Source of the DNA: UBA1219 sp045601425
Lineage (GTDB): Bacteria; Bacteroidota; Bacteroidia; Bacteroidales; P3
DNA length: 64,000 nucleotides
Direction: 5' to 3'
Assembly: GCA_045601425.1 (NCBI GenBank)
Contig: JAZRZP010000006.1
Coordinates: forward strand, 1 to 64,000
Position numbers and translations under genes: made by a program. Every line of letters begins with the position of its first letter. The stretch's first letter is position 1. The notes below the pieces were generated by a model. It was not told the DNA's origin. It was given only the letters and a program-made list of their open reading frames with translations, and did no database searches. Shown here piece after piece: positions 7,660 to 17,523 of the stretch.

Positions 7660-9759
7660 ATGAAAAAAGTAATTTTAAGCACACTGATGATAACACTTAT
7701 TGCAACATCGTGTAAAGTAGACAAAAATGCCAGTGATGAACAGATTATCGGCAAGCCCGAACTTACGGTCAGCAACGGGCAATTTACCCCCGAAGTGATG
7801 TGGGGACTGGGTAAAATGGGCGAATATGCCGTCTCGGCAGACGGTAAGAAAATAGCCTATACCGTAACTTATTACGACATGGCAGCCAATAAAGGCAATG
7901 CCGAGATTTATGTGATGAATGCCGACGGCTCCGACGTAAAGCAGATTACCCAAACGGCAAAAAGCGAGTCGAATCCAGTTTGGCTGAGTGAAAAAGAAAT
8001 CGCTTTTGCCCGAGTTACCGACAACGGAGCTCAGATTTTCGTCATGAATTCGGATGGAACCGGTGAACGTCAGGTTTCCGATATCGAAGGTGGAATTGAA
8101 GGTTTCATTATTTCGCCCGACAAGTCGAAAGTGATTTATACCGCAACGGTTGAAAAACAGAACCCCGAAGACATAGCAAAACTTTATGAGGGTTTGCCGC
8201 TGGCTACCGGACGTATCAATGAAGACCTTATGTACCGCCATTGGGACGAATGGGTTGATGCTATTCCACATATCTACATTGCTGATTTTGACGGTAAAAC
8301 AGTTGCAAATGCTGTCGATGTCCTCAACGGTGAGCCGTACGAATGTCCGATGCGTCCTTGGGGAGGCTTGGAACAGGTGGCTTTCTCGCCCGACGGTAAG
8401 ACAATAGCATACACATGCCGCAAAAAAGTCGGTAAGGAATACGCACTTTCCACTAACTCAGATATTTACATTTACAATATTGCCGACAAGAGCGTGAAAA
8501 ACATCAGCGAGGGCATAATGGGTTATGACCAGAACCCTGTGTTTTCACATGATGGCAAGAAAATTGTCTGGGAAAGCATGGAACATGATGGCTATGAGTC
8601 TGATAAACAGAGAATAATGCTTTATGACTTCGCTTCCGAGACACGTACCGACCTCACCGAAAACCTCGACCAGACATGCACCAACTACGCATGGTCGGAG
8701 AAAGACGATCAGATTTATTTCATCAGTCCTTTCAGAGGTACACGCGAAATTTTCGTATACAGTTTCGCAGACAATTCTTTCAAGCAGGTTACCAAGGGCG
8801 TGCACGACATCAACGGTTTCCAGATAGCAGGAAACAAGATATTCACTCAGGAAGTTTCCATGTCGCATCCGGCCGAAATCTTCAGCTACAGCCTCAATGC
8901 GGAATTAGGCGAAGGTACACAGCTCTCGCAGGTTAATACCGATGTCCTGAAACAGGTCAAAATGGGTAAGGTTGAAGAAAAATGGATAAAGACAACCAAC
9001 GGCGAAGACATGCTCGTATGGCTTGTATATCCTTTCGATTACGACAGCACGAAAACCTATCCGGCATTGCTTTTCTGTCAGGGTGGCCCGCAGGATATGG
9101 TAAGCCAGTTTTGGTCGACACGCTGGAATTTCCAGATTATGTCGGGAGCTGGATATTTCGTCATAGCTCCTAACCGCCACGGCGTTCCTGGTTTTGGAAC
9201 CAAGTGGAACGAACAGATCAGTCTGGATTACGGCGGACAGAACATGAAGGACTACATGCAGGCATACGATGTCATTGCAAAACAGCACCCCAATATCGAC
9301 GAAAACAGGGTGGGGGCCTGCGGTGCAAGCTACGGCGCATTCTCGGTTTACTGGCTCGCCGGAAACCACAACAACCGTTTCAAGGCATTTCTTGCCCACA
9401 ACGGCATGTTCAACCTCGAACAGCAGTATTGCGAAACCGAAGAAATGTGGTTCGTGAACTGGGATTTGGGTGGCCCGTACTGGGACAAGAACAACAAAGC
9501 GGCTCAGAAGAGTTTTGCCAACTCGCCGCATAAATTCGTGCAGAACTGGAATACTCCCATTTGCTGCATACATGGCGAAAGAGACTACCGCATAGTGGCA
9601 TCGCAGGGCATGGCGGCCTACAACGCAGCCGTACTGCGCGGCATACCGGCACGTTATCTCTATTTCCCCGATGAAAACCACTGGGTACTGCAACCTCAGA
9701 ACAGCATATTGTGGCACCGCAACTTCATCGACTGGTTCGACAAGTGGCTGAAAAAATAA
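7660..9759 (+). CDS. S9 family prolyl oligopeptidase-type lipoprotein (DPP5-like)
   Basis: The 699-residue protein starts with a lipoprotein signal ending TLIATSC, so it should be anchored in a membrane facing the periplasm. A WD40-like beta-propeller (about residues 45-430, with repeated SPDGKTIAYT-type strands) precedes an alpha/beta hydrolase domain. The catalytic triad is readable as Ser557 in GASYG, Asp642 in GERDYR and His674 in DENHW. The propeller suggests release of dipeptides or acyl-aminoacids from oligopeptides. It follows the permease gene by 24 bases, so peptide degradation and amino-acid transport may be co-expressed. A terminator follows. Confidence 0.9.
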   Translation: MKKVILSTLMITLIATSCKVDKNASDEQIIGKPELTVSNGQFTPEVMWGLGKMGEYAVSADGKKIAYTVTYYDMAANKGNAEIYVMNADGSDVKQITQTAKSESNPVWLSEKEIAFARVTDNGAQIFVMNSDGTGERQVSDIEGGIEGFIISPDKSKVIYTATVEKQNPEDIAKLYEGLPLATGRINEDLMYRHWDEWVDAIPHIYIADFDGKTVANAVDVLNGEPYECPMRPWGGLEQVAFSPDGKTIAYTCRKKVGKEYALSTNSDIYIYNIADKSVKNISEGIMGYDQNPVFSHDGKKIVWESMEHDGYESDKQRIMLYDFASETRTDLTENLDQTCTNYAWSEKDDQIYFISPFRGTREIFVYSFADNSFKQVTKGVHDINGFQIAGNKIFTQEVSMSHPAEIFSYSLNAELGEGTQLSQVNTDVLKQVKMGKVEEKWIKTTNGEDMLVWLVYPFDYDSTKTYPALLFCQGGPQDMVSQFWSTRWNFQIMSGAGYFVIAPNRHGVPGFGTKWNEQISLDYGGQNMKDYMQAYDVIAKQHPNIDENRVGACGASYGAFSVYWLAGNHNNRFKAFLAHNGMFNLEQQYCETEEMWFVNWDLGGPYWDKNNKAAQKSFANSPHKFVQNWNTPICCIHGERDYRIVASQGMAAYNAAVLRGIPARYLYFPDENHWVLQPQNSILWHRNFIDWFDKWLKK

Positions 9760-9780
9760 TGGTTTCTCACAAATTAAGTG

Positions 9781-9816
9781 AAAAAGTCGGAAGGTTCGCC
9801 TCCCGACTTTTTTTTT
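9781..9816 (+). terminator. Terminator after the S9 peptidase gene
   Basis: The stem AAGTCGGaAGG / CCTcCCGACTT has a short loop and is followed by nine T. It ends the rightward run that begins at clpS. Confidence 0.85.
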
Positions 9817-9960
9817 GCGGAAAATGTGCTGCACTGCAGATATGACGGAAGAACCGAAAACCGTCTCGTGACTGCAGCGTAAACCTCCCTGCGATATATG
9901 TGCCGGTGCCTTTGTAAAGTGTTTTACACGACTTTTTATCTGTGCCCGACTGTCTTAAAT

Positions 9961-9991
9961 AAAAAAAGCTTCCCGGAACGGGAAGCTTTTT
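9961..9991. terminator. Bidirectional terminator before the LRR gene stop
   Basis: AAAAGCTTCCCG and CGGGAAGCTTTTT pair perfectly around GAA, with A and T runs on both sides. It should end the leftward LRR gene transcript and could also stop read-through from the left. Confidence 0.88.
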
Positions 9992-10013
9992 CTTTCGTTT
10001 TTCTGAAAAGGTT

Positions 10014-11372
10014 TTATTTCACGAATACCTTGATGCTTCTGCCGTTGTTGCGTACGACATATACACCTGTTGCGGGAACTCTGTATTTTACAGAGCTGCC
10101 TTTGGTTACATCGTGGTTTACAAGGCAACGTCCGCTGAGATCGAAAATCGAGAACACACCGTCCTGAAGGTTGCAGGCAGTGATTTCGCTGTTGCCCGAA
10201 ATTACATATATCGTTTCTGCTTCAGCATCTTCAATGCCTTCGCTGAAATCGAATATGGCAGTGAAAGTGGTATCCGAAGTTATCGTTATGCTTCTCGGGT
10301 TCAAGGCAACGTCATCGTTCCATTTCGTGAAAACGAAACCTTGAGCAGGAATGGCAGCAATCTGCACTGTGGTGCCGGAAGCGTATGTGCCGCTGCCAGT
10401 TGTGCTGCCGTACATGGGATCGTTGCTTGCTACGGTGAGCACGAAATTGCAGTCTTCCGTAACGTTGTTGAAGTTTGCCCAGTGCGTGCGGTATGCATTT
10501 GTCGTTCCGCAAGGTATTGTGAGCGGAATACTATTCGAAATGCCGGAGAAAGTGTTGGTGCTCAATGTCGGCGGAACGGTTGCCTTCGAAACGATGGAGA
10601 CAAGTCCTGTCTGTGCGAAAGCGTAATCTCCTATCGTGGCCACGTTGCGTCCGATTTGCAGGTTGGCAAGCGAAATGCATCCGGCAAAGGCGGAATCTCC
10701 GATAGATGTTACGGCATCGGGAATGGTTACGCTTGTCAAGGCAATGGCTCCGATGAAATACGCTCTCGGTATGCTGGTTACGTTGGTGCCGATGTTTACG
10801 GTTGTCAGCGATGAGCAGCCGGTGAAGTTGTGAGTGAGTGCGAATCCCAAGTCTTCGTCATAGTAGCGGCCGTGTGTCGCATTTCTTGCATCGTAGTTGA
10901 CGGTGGTGAGCAGGCTGCAACCCCAGAACATTCCGCCTCCGAGGAATGTTACGTTTTCGGGAATGGTGATGGTACGGATGGCTGTCTGGCCGAAAGCGGC
11001 ACTGCCGATGTAGCGTACCCCCGACGGAATGTTTATCGATGACAGCGACGTACACAGTACGAAAGCCGAACTGTCGATTTTCTCGATCGTGTTGGGCAGT
11101 GAAACCGATGTCAGGGATGTCGAAGCGGCGAATGCTGCCGAGTCAATCTCTGTAACAGTGTAAGTAACATTGTTGTACGTTACGGATGACGGTACCGTTA
11201 CCGAACCGCTGTAACTGTTGTAGGAAGTGTTGTTGGAGTAGGTTACTTTCACTTTGTTCTCTACACCTGTGGCAATGATTTTGTAATAAATGCCGCCAGA
11301 CACGAAATCGTATGCAAAAACCTGCATACACAATCCTGCGAAGAGGATCAAAAATGTAATTGTCTTTTTCAT
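10014..11372 (-). CDS. Secreted BspA-like leucine-rich repeat protein with type IX sorting-like tail
   Basis: The 452-residue product has a signal peptide (MKKTITFLILFAGLCMQVFA) and BspA-type LRRs at about residues 70-300, seen as repeated LTSVSLPNTIEKIDSSAF-like units. A divergent InlB B-repeat follows at about 311-375, where FVFTKWNDD and TFTAIFD are visible. The C-terminal module (380-452: FSIFDLSGRCLV, then GVYVVRNNGRSIKVFVK) resembles type IX secretion tails. It is therefore a likely surface or released adhesin-type protein. In-frame sequence upstream to 11573 is rich in Phe/Lys and overlaps promoter-like sequence, so ATG 11372 is chosen. Confidence 0.87.
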   Translation of the reverse strand: MKKTITFLILFAGLCMQVFAYDFVSGGIYYKIIATGVENKVKVTYSNNTSYNSYSGSVTVPSSVTYNNVTYTVTEIDSAAFAASTSLTSVSLPNTIEKIDSSAFVLCTSLSSINIPSGVRYIGSAAFGQTAIRTITIPENVTFLGGGMFWGCSLLTTVNYDARNATHGRYYDEDLGFALTHNFTGCSSLTTVNIGTNVTSIPRAYFIGAIALTSVTIPDAVTSIGDSAFAGCISLANLQIGRNVATIGDYAFAQTGLVSIVSKATVPPTLSTNTFSGISNSIPLTIPCGTTNAYRTHWANFNNVTEDCNFVLTVASNDPMYGSTTGSGTYASGTTVQIAAIPAQGFVFTKWNDDVALNPRSITITSDTTFTAIFDFSEGIEDAEAETIYVISGNSEITACNLQDGVFSIFDLSGRCLVNHDVTKGSSVKYRVPATGVYVVRNNGRSIKVFVK

Positions 11373-11560
11373 GATTGATGATTTTTTGTTATAAATTTGC
11401 CTGTTTGAACCGGCAAATTTACGAAAAAAAATCAAATTATTGCTGTTTTTTATGAAAAAAGTGATTTTTTTCTTGCTGAAAGTTTTGAATATCCGTTTGT
11501 TGATAAAAAAAATCAAAAAAAAATCAAAAAAATTTTTCAGTTTCGTTTTATTGTGTAATT

Positions 11561-11591
11561 TTGCAATGCACACAAAAAAAGAGTAATTTTG
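11561..11591 (+). promoter_or_regulatory. Promoter of parE
   Basis: TTG (11561-11563) and TAATTTTG (11584-11591) are spaced by 20 bases. A second TAATTTTG (11556-11563) overlaps the -33 element, so two start sites are possible. The parE ATG is at 11616. Confidence 0.65.
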
Positions 11592-11615
11592 TAAAACGCA
11601 GATACTGAGGTATTT

Positions 11616-13502
11616 ATGGAAGAAGCGAAGCAGATAAACAACTACAATGATGATTCAATAATCCATCTTGAGGACATGGAGCACCTCCGTTTGCGTCCCA
11701 CAATGTATATTGGGAAGCTCGGTGACGGCTCTTCGCAGGATGACGGTATATACATCCTCATAAAGGAAGTCATAGACAATGCCATCGATGAATTTACCTC
11801 CGGATGGGGCAAGAACATTGAAGTAAATGTCTCGTTTCAGGACAAAACCGTTTCCGTACGCGACCACGGACGCGGCATACCTTTCGGCAGCATGGTAGAT
11901 GCCGTTTCCCGCCTGAATACCGGAGGCAAGTACGATGACAAAACTTTCCAGAAATCGATAGGCCTCAACGGAGTCGGTACCAAGGCAGTCAACGCACTGT
12001 CTTCGCACTTCAAGGTTCAGGCTTTCCGCGACGGTAAGACCAAGACGGCCGAGTTCCGCGAAGGCAAACTCGTGAACGAAACCGAAATACTCAATACCAC
12101 CGAAGACAACGGAACTTATGTGGAATTTACCCCCGACACGAAATGTTTCGGCAACTACCATTTCATAAATGACTATATAGAACGTAAAATCTGGAATTAC
12201 GCCTACCTCAATCGCGGACTTACACTCAGATACAACGGTCAGAGATACTATTCCAAGAACGGTTTGCTCGACCTTCTGGAACACAACATGGAGGGCGAAC
12301 GCCTTTACCCGATAATACATATACAAGAGGGAGATTTCGAATTCGCATTCACCCATATCGACGGCCAGTACAGCAAGGAAGAATACTACTCCTTTGTCAA
12401 TGGTCAGCACACCCCCGACGGAGGAACCCACCAAGCGGCTTTCCGCGAAGCCATCGTGAAAACCGTACGCGAATTCTACAAGAAGGATTACGACCCCGGC
12501 GACATACGTCAGAGCATTATGTGTGCATTGAGCATCCGCGTGCAGGAACCCGAATTCCGCAACCAGACAAAAACGAACTTCAGCTCCACCTACATGGCAC
12601 CTACAATGCGTAAGGGTGTCCCCGTAGATCCTGTGCCACCTACTGTGAAAAGCTACGTGCTCGACATAGTTACGCGGAACCTCGACAACTTCCTTCACAT
12701 CAATGCGGTTACCGCCGAGGCAATGCAGGCAAAAATCATCGAGTCCGAAAAAGAACGCAAGGCCATAGCCGACATAAAGAAACTGAATAAGGACAAGACT
12801 AAAAAAGTCAGCCTTAACAACCGCAAACTCCGCGACTGCCGCATTCACTACAACAGCAACCACGAACGCCGTCTGGAAACCACAATCTTCATAACCGAAG
12901 GCGATTCGGCAAGCGGCTCCATCACCAAATCCCGTGATGTGAATACCCAAGCGGTGTTCAGCCTGAGGGGCAAGCCTCTCAACAGCTACGGAAAGTCAAA
13001 GGCAATAGTTTACCAGAATCAGGAATTCAACCTCCTGCACAGTGCCCTCGATATCGATGACGGTCTGGAAAACCTGCGCTACAACAACGTCGTAATAGCA
13101 ACCGATGCCGACCATGACGGAATGCATATCCGCATGCTGCTTTTGGCATTCTTCCTTCAGTTTTTCCCAGACCTTATAAAGACCGGACATGTGTACATCC
13201 TTCAAACACCACTGTTCAGAGTCCGCAACAAGCAGAAAACAAAATACTGCTATACGGAGGAAGAACGTGTGGAAGCCATCAACTCAATATCAAATGCGGA
13301 AATTACGCGATTCAAAGGTCTCGGTGAAATTTCAGCTGACGAGTTCAGAAATTTCATCGGAAAGGATATACGGCTTGACCCGGTGATTTTCAACAAGGAT
13401 GCCGGCATTGACAATGTATTGAGATTCTATATGGGCAACAATACCCCGGAACGAAAGAAATTCCTGATGGAAAACCTTAGAACCGATGAAGATAACGACT
13501 GA
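11616..13502 (+). CDS. parE: DNA topoisomerase IV subunit B
   Basis: The 628-residue type IIA topoisomerase ATPase subunit shows the GHKL motifs EVIDNAIDEF, DHGRGIPFG and GLNGVGTKAVNALS. It also has the TOPRIM motifs TEGDSASGS, SLRGKPLN and ATDADHDGMHIRM. Together with ParC it would decatenate and relax DNA. I favour ParE over GyrB because of length and similarity to Bacteroidota ParE; a GyrB assignment is the alternative. In related genomes parC commonly lies directly downstream, but here the next gene is an unrelated charged protein and no parC is in the window. Confidence 0.87.
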   Translation: MEEAKQINNYNDDSIIHLEDMEHLRLRPTMYIGKLGDGSSQDDGIYILIKEVIDNAIDEFTSGWGKNIEVNVSFQDKTVSVRDHGRGIPFGSMVDAVSRLNTGGKYDDKTFQKSIGLNGVGTKAVNALSSHFKVQAFRDGKTKTAEFREGKLVNETEILNTTEDNGTYVEFTPDTKCFGNYHFINDYIERKIWNYAYLNRGLTLRYNGQRYYSKNGLLDLLEHNMEGERLYPIIHIQEGDFEFAFTHIDGQYSKEEYYSFVNGQHTPDGGTHQAAFREAIVKTVREFYKKDYDPGDIRQSIMCALSIRVQEPEFRNQTKTNFSSTYMAPTMRKGVPVDPVPPTVKSYVLDIVTRNLDNFLHINAVTAEAMQAKIIESEKERKAIADIKKLNKDKTKKVSLNNRKLRDCRIHYNSNHERRLETTIFITEGDSASGSITKSRDVNTQAVFSLRGKPLNSYGKSKAIVYQNQEFNLLHSALDIDDGLENLRYNNVVIATDADHDGMHIRMLLLAFFLQFFPDLIKTGHVYILQTPLFRVRNKQKTKYCYTEEERVEAINSISNAEITRFKGLGEISADEFRNFIGKDIRLDPVIFNKDAGIDNVLRFYMGNNTPERKKFLMENLRTDEDND

Positions 13503-13533
13503 AAACGAATCATAAACTATACTCACAAGTAAA

Positions 13534-14349
13534 ATGGCAATGAATAGACACGAAACTCGCAAAAGAAAATTGATCGTCAGTTTTGACAACTTGTCTGAAG
13601 AACTGAAAGACCTGTTCAAAGAAACTTATCCAAGCGAAGACGGCGGCTACAAACCTTATTTGCAGAAGACTATCAAACCCAGTGGAGAACCCATTTTTTC
13701 GGTGCCATTGGAAACGGATGACGCTATATATATGGTAAAATTCGAGGTGAGAATAGATACTCACCTTGTGGAAGAAGACCTCGATAAAGACTTGTTCAGC
13801 GACAAAGGCGATGAGGAATCGGATCTGGAAATAATCGAACGTGATGAAAGCGGTGAGAGTGATGGCTCCCATAAGGAATTTACCCTCAAGCACGGCAACT
13901 ACGAGGAATCCTTCAGCGGTACCAATATCCCCAACATCGAAGACGAACTTGCCGAGGAATTCAATACCGACGACGAAGAAGATGATGATGAGAACGACGA
14001 TTTGCCGCCAGAAGATGACGATTTCCTTGATGTGGAACCGGATGACGAAGACCTGCTCGGTATCGAAAAAGACCTCCTCGAGGGAGAGTTTCTGACCGAA
14101 AAAAGCAAGAGAAAAACTGCAAAAGCAAAGGAACCGAAAACCAAAACCGCAAAGGATTCCAAGTCAGCGAAAATAGAGAAAACAACGAAAGCTGTGAAAG
14201 CAGCGAAAGATTCTACGGTGAAAGCCGTTAAGAAAACAACCCCCAAACCGGCAAAGGAACCGAAAACCAAGGTTCAAAAAGAACCATCGACAAAAGTCAA
14301 ACCGGCAAAGGAACCGAAAACGGCAAAGATACGATCCAAAAAAAATTGA
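13534..14349 (+). CDS. Conserved-type acidic protein with histone H1-like lysine/alanine/proline tail
   Basis: The 271-residue product falls into three parts. A globular start (1-85) contains KLIVSFDNLSEELKDLFKE and DDAIYMVKFEVRID. A strongly acidic low-complexity middle (about 85-185) has runs of Asp/Glu. A basic tail (about 186-271) is built of Lys, Ala, Pro and Thr with recurring AKEPKT units, as in histone H1-like bacterial proteins. There is no signal peptide. From memory, Bacteroides species have short acidic proteins with a similar first domain; this is unverified. It begins 31 bases after parE and shares its transcript, so a role linked to DNA topology or nucleoid binding is a reasonable guess. 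An ATG at 13540 is an alternative start. Confidence 0.7.
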   Translation: MAMNRHETRKRKLIVSFDNLSEELKDLFKETYPSEDGGYKPYLQKTIKPSGEPIFSVPLETDDAIYMVKFEVRIDTHLVEEDLDKDLFSDKGDEESDLEIIERDESGESDGSHKEFTLKHGNYEESFSGTNIPNIEDELAEEFNTDDEEDDDENDDLPPEDDDFLDVEPDDEDLLGIEKDLLEGEFLTEKSKRKTAKAKEPKTKTAKDSKSAKIEKTTKAVKAAKDSTVKAVKKTTPKPAKEPKTKVQKEPSTKVKPAKEPKTAKIRSKKN

Positions 14350-14372
14350 TTTTTTTTTCAAGCTCAAAAATT

Positions 14373-14401
14373 AAAAAGCCAAGAAAATTCTTGGCTTTTT
14401 T
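14373..14401 (+). terminator. Terminator of the parE operon
   Basis: AAAAAGCCAAGAA and TTCTTGGCTTTTT pair perfectly around a 2-base centre and end in a T run, 24 bases after the stop codon. Confidence 0.88.
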
Positions 14402-14430
14402 CTGTTTTTGTAAAAAAACAGCCGAAATGT

Positions 14431-14461
14431 TTGTTAAATTGGGAAAAAATGCGTAACTTTG
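14431..14461 (+). promoter_or_regulatory. Promoter of the fibronectin-like repeat gene
   Basis: TTG (14431-14433), 20 bases, then TAACTTTG (14454-14461) matches the Bacteroidota consensus well. The gene ATG is 26 bases downstream. Confidence 0.75.
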
Positions 14462-14487
14462 CAAAAGTATTTTAACTGATTAAAACG

Positions 14488-17400
14488 ATGAGAAAGTTAT
14501 TTTTCTTTGTATGTGCCGTAATGCTGACATTCGGAGCACTGGCACAGAATGTGACACTGAAATTTACAGGAAAAAACAATGCCGGAGCCTATGTGCGCAT
14601 GGATTCTATAAGGGTTGAAAACCTTACCCGCTCGTGGGTAGAAACTCTTAACTTCCCCGATACGGTGTTAAGACTGAGACTATCCGGAATAGAAAGCCCC
14701 GATGTGGAAAATACTGCGATAAAAGCTTTTCCTAACCCTTTTAACGGACGAACAAACCTGAATGTTCAACTCGTTAATACTGATGATGTTAAATTGCAGA
14801 TATTTAATTTCGCAGGTCAGAAAGTGGCAGAATTTTCACGTAATCTTGAAGCGGGAGACTATCTGTTCGACTTGTGCCTTGATGCTCCGCAGGTATATTT
14901 GGCAGTCCTGTCCACTTCTCAGGGAAGATGTACTGCAAAGATGGTGAACCGCGTCAGCGGAGGAACCAATTCTATATCAGTCAGAAGCATGGCGAAAGTT
15001 ACTCCAAAACGCTCGTCAAATCAGGTTTTCGGACATGGCGACATGATGAGTTATACAGGCTATTTTACAGACAACAGACGTGTCATTGCAAGCGGTCAGA
15101 TACAGCAGGTACAGAGCGCAAGTGAAAATTTCACGATGGTGTTCACCACTATTTTTGTGCCAACTGTTGCAACAGCAAATGTTTCAGGTCGAACCGATAC
15201 CTCGGCACGCTGTGGAGGCAACGTGACTTCTGACGGCGGTGTACCGGTAACCGAATGCGGAATTTGCTTCAGTACAAACCCCAACCCGACATTGTCCGAC
15301 AATGTGATTGTTGCAACAACCGCAGGTACAGGTGCTTTCGCTTGCCCGATGACAGGCCTCGCACCTGCTACCACATATTACGTAAGGGCTTACGCAACCA
15401 ATATGATAGGGACTTCCTACGGAGAAGAAAAAACTTTCACAACCCTGACATTGCCTGTGGTAACCACCAACACCATCGCCAATGTTACCAACACATCGGC
15501 AGTATGCAGCGGAACGGTTGTCTCCGACGGTGGTACAAACATAACTTCAAGGGGGTTCTGTTACAGCACTAACCATAATCCGACAGTCTCCGACAACAGA
15601 GCTGCGGCTTCTTCCAGCGGAACAGGTAATTACACTTGCAACATCAGTACTTTTTCACAGAGAACCACATATTACATCAGAGCTTACGCAACAAACTCTG
15701 TTGGAACAAGTTATGGTGCAGAAATGTCTTTTACTACGTTGGATTTGCCCAATGTGGTGTCGGATTCGGTATTCGGCATTACACCGGTATCTGCGAGATG
15801 TGCGGGAAGGGTACTCAACGATGGCGGTGCTCCCATTACGACACGGGGATTCTGCTATGGCAGAACGCCAATGCCTGTTGTGAGAACCGACAGTGTGGTT
15901 CTTGCATCTTCCAATGGTACAGGAGCTTTTTCTTGTAACATTACTGGACTTGATACAGGTGTTACATATTATGTTAGGGCATTTGCAACTAACTCTGTAG
16001 GAACTGATTATGGCGTGCAGATGACTTTCACGACAAAGTATCTGCCCTTTGTTCTTATCGATATAATCACAAATGTGACCAACTCTTCGGCAAACTGCAG
16101 AGGTATAGTACAGGATGATGGTGGTGACCCGATCATCGAACGCGGGGTTTGTTACGACACAACCCACAATCCGACAATCGCCGATAACGTAGTTGTCGCA
16201 GGTACCAACGGTACAGGCGCTTACATTATCCCAATTACTGGTTTGGAACCGGGTACCACTTATTATGTAAGACCTTATGCAAGAAATTCAGTAGGAATGA
16301 CTTACGGTGCGGAATTGTCATTCACCACCAAATCGTTGCCCTTGGTGAACACCAATTTGATTACCAATTTGACCGACACTTCGGCCGTATGTGGCGGTCT
16401 GGTGCAGGTAGATGCCAATACTCCGGCAATTACGGCCCGTGGAATATGCTACGGCACATCTCCCAGCCCGACTGTACTCGACAACGTAATACCCGACGTT
16501 ACCGGTGGTGCAGGATCATTTTCATTCATAATACCGAACCTTACTTCGGGGGTTACTTATTACGTCAGGGCTTATGCATCGCACGAAATAGGAACTTCAT
16601 ACGGCGAGGAAAGAATGTTCCGTACACTTTCTTTGCCTATTGTTACAACGAACAACATAACGAATGTTACCAATACTTCTGTGAACTGCAAGGGTATAGT
16701 GCAGCATGACGGCGGACTTCCTATTATCGAACGTGGAATATGTTTCGGACTTACGCCCAATCCAACCATTTCGGGCAGAAAAGTCGTTGACGGAAGCACT
16801 TCTCTCGGTACATATACTTGCGATCTTACCAACCTCACGCATGGAACACTGTACCACGTGAGAGCCTATGCAACCAACGCAATGGGAACAAGTTACGGTA
16901 TCGACAGGACTTTCACGACGCGTTCTCTGCCAACGGTAGCAACCGATACGGCAACGAATATTACCGGCGTTTCGGCGGTGTGCGAAGGCGAGGTTATTGC
17001 CGATGCCGGACTGAGCATTACATCACGCGGAATATGCTTCGCAACGTCGCACAACCCGACAATTAACAACAATGTGGTTCAGGCAAACGCCAATGGCTTG
17101 GGAGCCTATTCCTGCAACCTGATAAATCTCAACAACGCTACTCGCTACTATTACAGAGCTTATGCGACAAATTCCAACGGAACGGAATACGGCGAGGAAA
17201 AATCATTCAGGACACTGAACGTGCCAAGCGTGACAACCGGCAATGTTACAGGTGTTACGGGTGAAACGGCAGTTTGTGATGGAATTGTAGTTGACGACGG
17301 CGGAGAGCCGGTAATATCGGCCGGTATCTGCTATAGTACCAGTCCTAATCCGACAATCTATGACAACATACTGCCTGCGGCAACTGCCGGACAGGGTGCT

Positions 17401-17523
17401 TTCACCTGCAATCTTGTAAGTCTTGCTCAAGGAACCACCTATTACGTAAGAGCTTATGCCACAAATTCAGTGGGAACGGCTTATGGAACTCAGAGAAGTT
17501 TCACTACGCTGGTTTTGCCATAG
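14488..17523 (+). CDS. Large secreted repeat protein: N-terminal sorting-like module plus eight fibronectin III-like repeats, prematurely stopped
   Basis: The 1011-residue product has a signal peptide (ending FGALAQ). At about residues 70-145 it has a module resembling a type IX sorting tail (AFPNPFNGRTNLNVQL, VKLQIFNFAGQKVAEF), unusually placed at the N-terminal side. From residue 224 there are eight repeats of about 98 residues. Each opens with a VTTNxxTNVTxTSAxCxG-like strand, contains GICYSTSPNPT, and ends TTYYVRAYATNSVGTSYG then FTTL. These repeats are common in surface proteins of Bacteroidota and resemble fibronectin type III folds. The frame ends at an amber codon (17521-17523), but homologous coding sequence continues to 18107, so the intact ancestor had ten repeats. 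The shortened protein could still be made and exported. Ligand unknown. Confidence 0.85.
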   Translation: MRKLFFFVCAVMLTFGALAQNVTLKFTGKNNAGAYVRMDSIRVENLTRSWVETLNFPDTVLRLRLSGIESPDVENTAIKAFPNPFNGRTNLNVQLVNTDDVKLQIFNFAGQKVAEFSRNLEAGDYLFDLCLDAPQVYLAVLSTSQGRCTAKMVNRVSGGTNSISVRSMAKVTPKRSSNQVFGHGDMMSYTGYFTDNRRVIASGQIQQVQSASENFTMVFTTIFVPTVATANVSGRTDTSARCGGNVTSDGGVPVTECGICFSTNPNPTLSDNVIVATTAGTGAFACPMTGLAPATTYYVRAYATNMIGTSYGEEKTFTTLTLPVVTTNTIANVTNTSAVCSGTVVSDGGTNITSRGFCYSTNHNPTVSDNRAAASSSGTGNYTCNISTFSQRTTYYIRAYATNSVGTSYGAEMSFTTLDLPNVVSDSVFGITPVSARCAGRVLNDGGAPITTRGFCYGRTPMPVVRTDSVVLASSNGTGAFSCNITGLDTGVTYYVRAFATNSVGTDYGVQMTFTTKYLPFVLIDIITNVTNSSANCRGIVQDDGGDPIIERGVCYDTTHNPTIADNVVVAGTNGTGAYIIPITGLEPGTTYYVRPYARNSVGMTYGAELSFTTKSLPLVNTNLITNLTDTSAVCGGLVQVDANTPAITARGICYGTSPSPTVLDNVIPDVTGGAGSFSFIIPNLTSGVTYYVRAYASHEIGTSYGEERMFRTLSLPIVTTNNITNVTNTSVNCKGIVQHDGGLPIIERGICFGLTPNPTISGRKVVDGSTSLGTYTCDLTNLTHGTLYHVRAYATNAMGTSYGIDRTFTTRSLPTVATDTATNITGVSAVCEGEVIADAGLSITSRGICFATSHNPTINNNVVQANANGLGAYSCNLINLNNATRYYYRAYATNSNGTEYGEEKSFRTLNVPSVTTGNVTGVTGETAVCDGIVVDDGGEPVISAGICYSTSPNPTIYDNILPAATAGQGAFTCNLVSLAQGTTYYVRAYATNSVGTAYGTQRSFTTLVLP

